From Salipiger thiooxidans (lineage in GTDB: Bacteria > Pseudomonadota > Alphaproteobacteria > Rhodobacterales > Rhodobacteraceae), in assembly GCF_900102075.1 (NCBI RefSeq), contig NZ_FNAV01000003.1:370707-434706 (forward strand): 64,000 nt of DNA, written 5' to 3'. Position 1 is the stretch's first letter, and each line of letters starts with the position of its first letter. The notes beneath the pieces were generated by a model. That model did not search any database, was not told where the DNA came from, and saw nothing but the letters and a program-made list of their open reading frames with translations. A program made the position numbers and the translations under genes. Shown piece after piece: positions 63,677 to 64,000 of this stretch.

Positions 63677-64000
63677 GTCATGTTGACAAATGGCGCACCC
63701 AAAGGCGTATCGACGTGATGTCGATGAAGCCCAGGAGGCTCTCCGCAGTTTTGTCGTAGCGGGTGGCGACGCGGCGGGCGTTCTTCAGCTTGTTGAAGCA
63801 CCGTTCGACCAGGTTGCGCAGTCGGTATAGTGATCGGTCCACGCCAACGCGCTTTTTGCGGGACTTGCGCATCCTTTGCCCGGCAGGGCATCGCAAAGCG
63901 ATGTCCCGAGAGGGGAATGACCGGCAGGACATCCCGTTTGTCCATGGTTTCCCGAATGCTGTCAGCGTCATAGCCTCGGTCGGCCAGCAGGACGCTCGGG
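63677..64000 (-). mobile_element. IS5-type insertion sequence, 3' end (continues beyond the window)
   Basis: The element begins next to a CTAG tetranucleotide (63673-63676), the kind of target IS5-group elements use. The sequence just inside it (GGTCATGTTGACAAATGG) is the presumed terminal repeat; the other end is outside the window, so the repeat and target duplication cannot be compared. Confidence 0.75.
63678..64000 (-). pseudogene. IS5 family transposase, frame-disrupted C-terminal part
   Basis: The visible C-terminal portion has the IS5-type DDE pattern: LLADRGYDADSIRETMDKRD (Asp of the second motif), then, in another frame, RKSRKKRVGVDRSLYRLRNL and VERCFNKLKNARRVATRYDK with the catalytic Glu. 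The two halves are separated by 40 extra nt (63873-63912), a non-multiple of three, placed between VLPVIP and MRKSRK where related transposases are continuous. The insert contains a palindrome (GGGCATCGC-AAA-GCGATGTCCC, 63886-63907). This copy is therefore likely inactive. Confidence 0.8.

Noticed and set aside
63678..63971. Programmed frameshift in the IS5 transposase
   Set aside because: Some IS5 relatives use frameshifting, but the two frames here are separated by 40 extra nt including a palindrome. A slip of one base would not restore the conserved VIP-MRKSRK junction.

Overview
The window is a high-GC alphaproteobacterial chromosome segment. It is best matched by a member of the Rhodobacterales (Roseobacteraceae/Rhodobacteraceae). 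The evidence is the F1-only atpHAGDC operon without F0 genes, the tiny aa3-type cytochrome oxidase subunit IV, a DmdC-type acyl-CoA dehydrogenase, a pyrB - membrane protein - pyrC-like - plsY cluster, an MbfA (ferritin-VIT1) gene behind an Irr-type ICE box, and the order rnd-lptC-lptA-lptB-hpf-ptsN. Nearly all of it is ordinary core genome. Many neighbouring genes overlap by ATGA or GTGA, and several starts are TTG or GTG that only the ribosome binding site reveals. The last ~1.4 kb, beyond a tRNA-Ser gene, is different: lower GC, an unrecognised gene, a truncated gene end and a broken IS5-type transposase.

Layout. 1-3.6 kb (minus): envelope and stress block rnd, lptCAB, hpf, ptsN. 3.6-4.6 kb: non-coding gap with operator-like repeats, then an orphan sugar transferase. 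5.3-16.5 kb: a CoA-ester hydratase, a VOC protein, an OmpA-like lipoprotein, an HTH/O6-alkylguanine methyltransferase, endonuclease III, a PfkB sugar kinase, a cytoplasmic-looking subtilase, polA, mbfA and a TetR gene with three matching operator-like repeats. 16.5-25.7 kb: a NYN/LOTUS protein, a GNAT enzyme, a K+-channel-like protein with a zinc ribbon, a peptide-type ABC transporter (SBP, DppB, a fused DppC-DppD, DppF), a divergent DUF1028 gene and a GntR regulator. 26-30 kb: clpA, gloB, a methyltransferase. 30.8-35.8 kb: atpHAGDC. 36-45 kb: H-type lectin, prs, a chromene carboxylate isomerase, a split Ada system (adaA + ogt), plsY, a dihydroorotase homologue that has lost its metal ligands, a membrane protein, pyrB, uracil-DNA glycosylase, moaB. 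45-50 kb: an RND efflux pair. 50-62.5 kb: a DsbD-N protein, yqgE, Sua5, dmdC-like + MBL hydrolase, cytochrome oxidase subunit IV, a lipoprotein, azlCD, greA and etfQO. 62.6-64 kb: tRNA-Ser(GGA) and the accessory stretch.

Genes that work together: lptC/A/B for LPS export; atpHAGDC for the F1 head; adaA/ogt plus the second HTH/MGMT, nth, udg and polA for base damage repair; pyrB with an apparently non-catalytic PyrC partner; the peptide ABC operon with its likely GntR regulator and DUF1028 hydrolase; etfQO, the acyl-CoA dehydrogenase and the MBL hydrolase for acyl-CoA oxidation. No CRISPR array, prophage or complete new defence system is visible. The observations most worth a second look are the pseudo-dihydroorotase, the C-run frameshift at the start of the dmdC-like gene, the composite hairpin repeat at three sites, the TetR operator triplet with a pentanucleotide-disrupted small secreted ORF, the perfect ICE box, a lipoprotein with a permuted papain-like residue order, and the palindromic 40-nt insert in the IS5 transposase.
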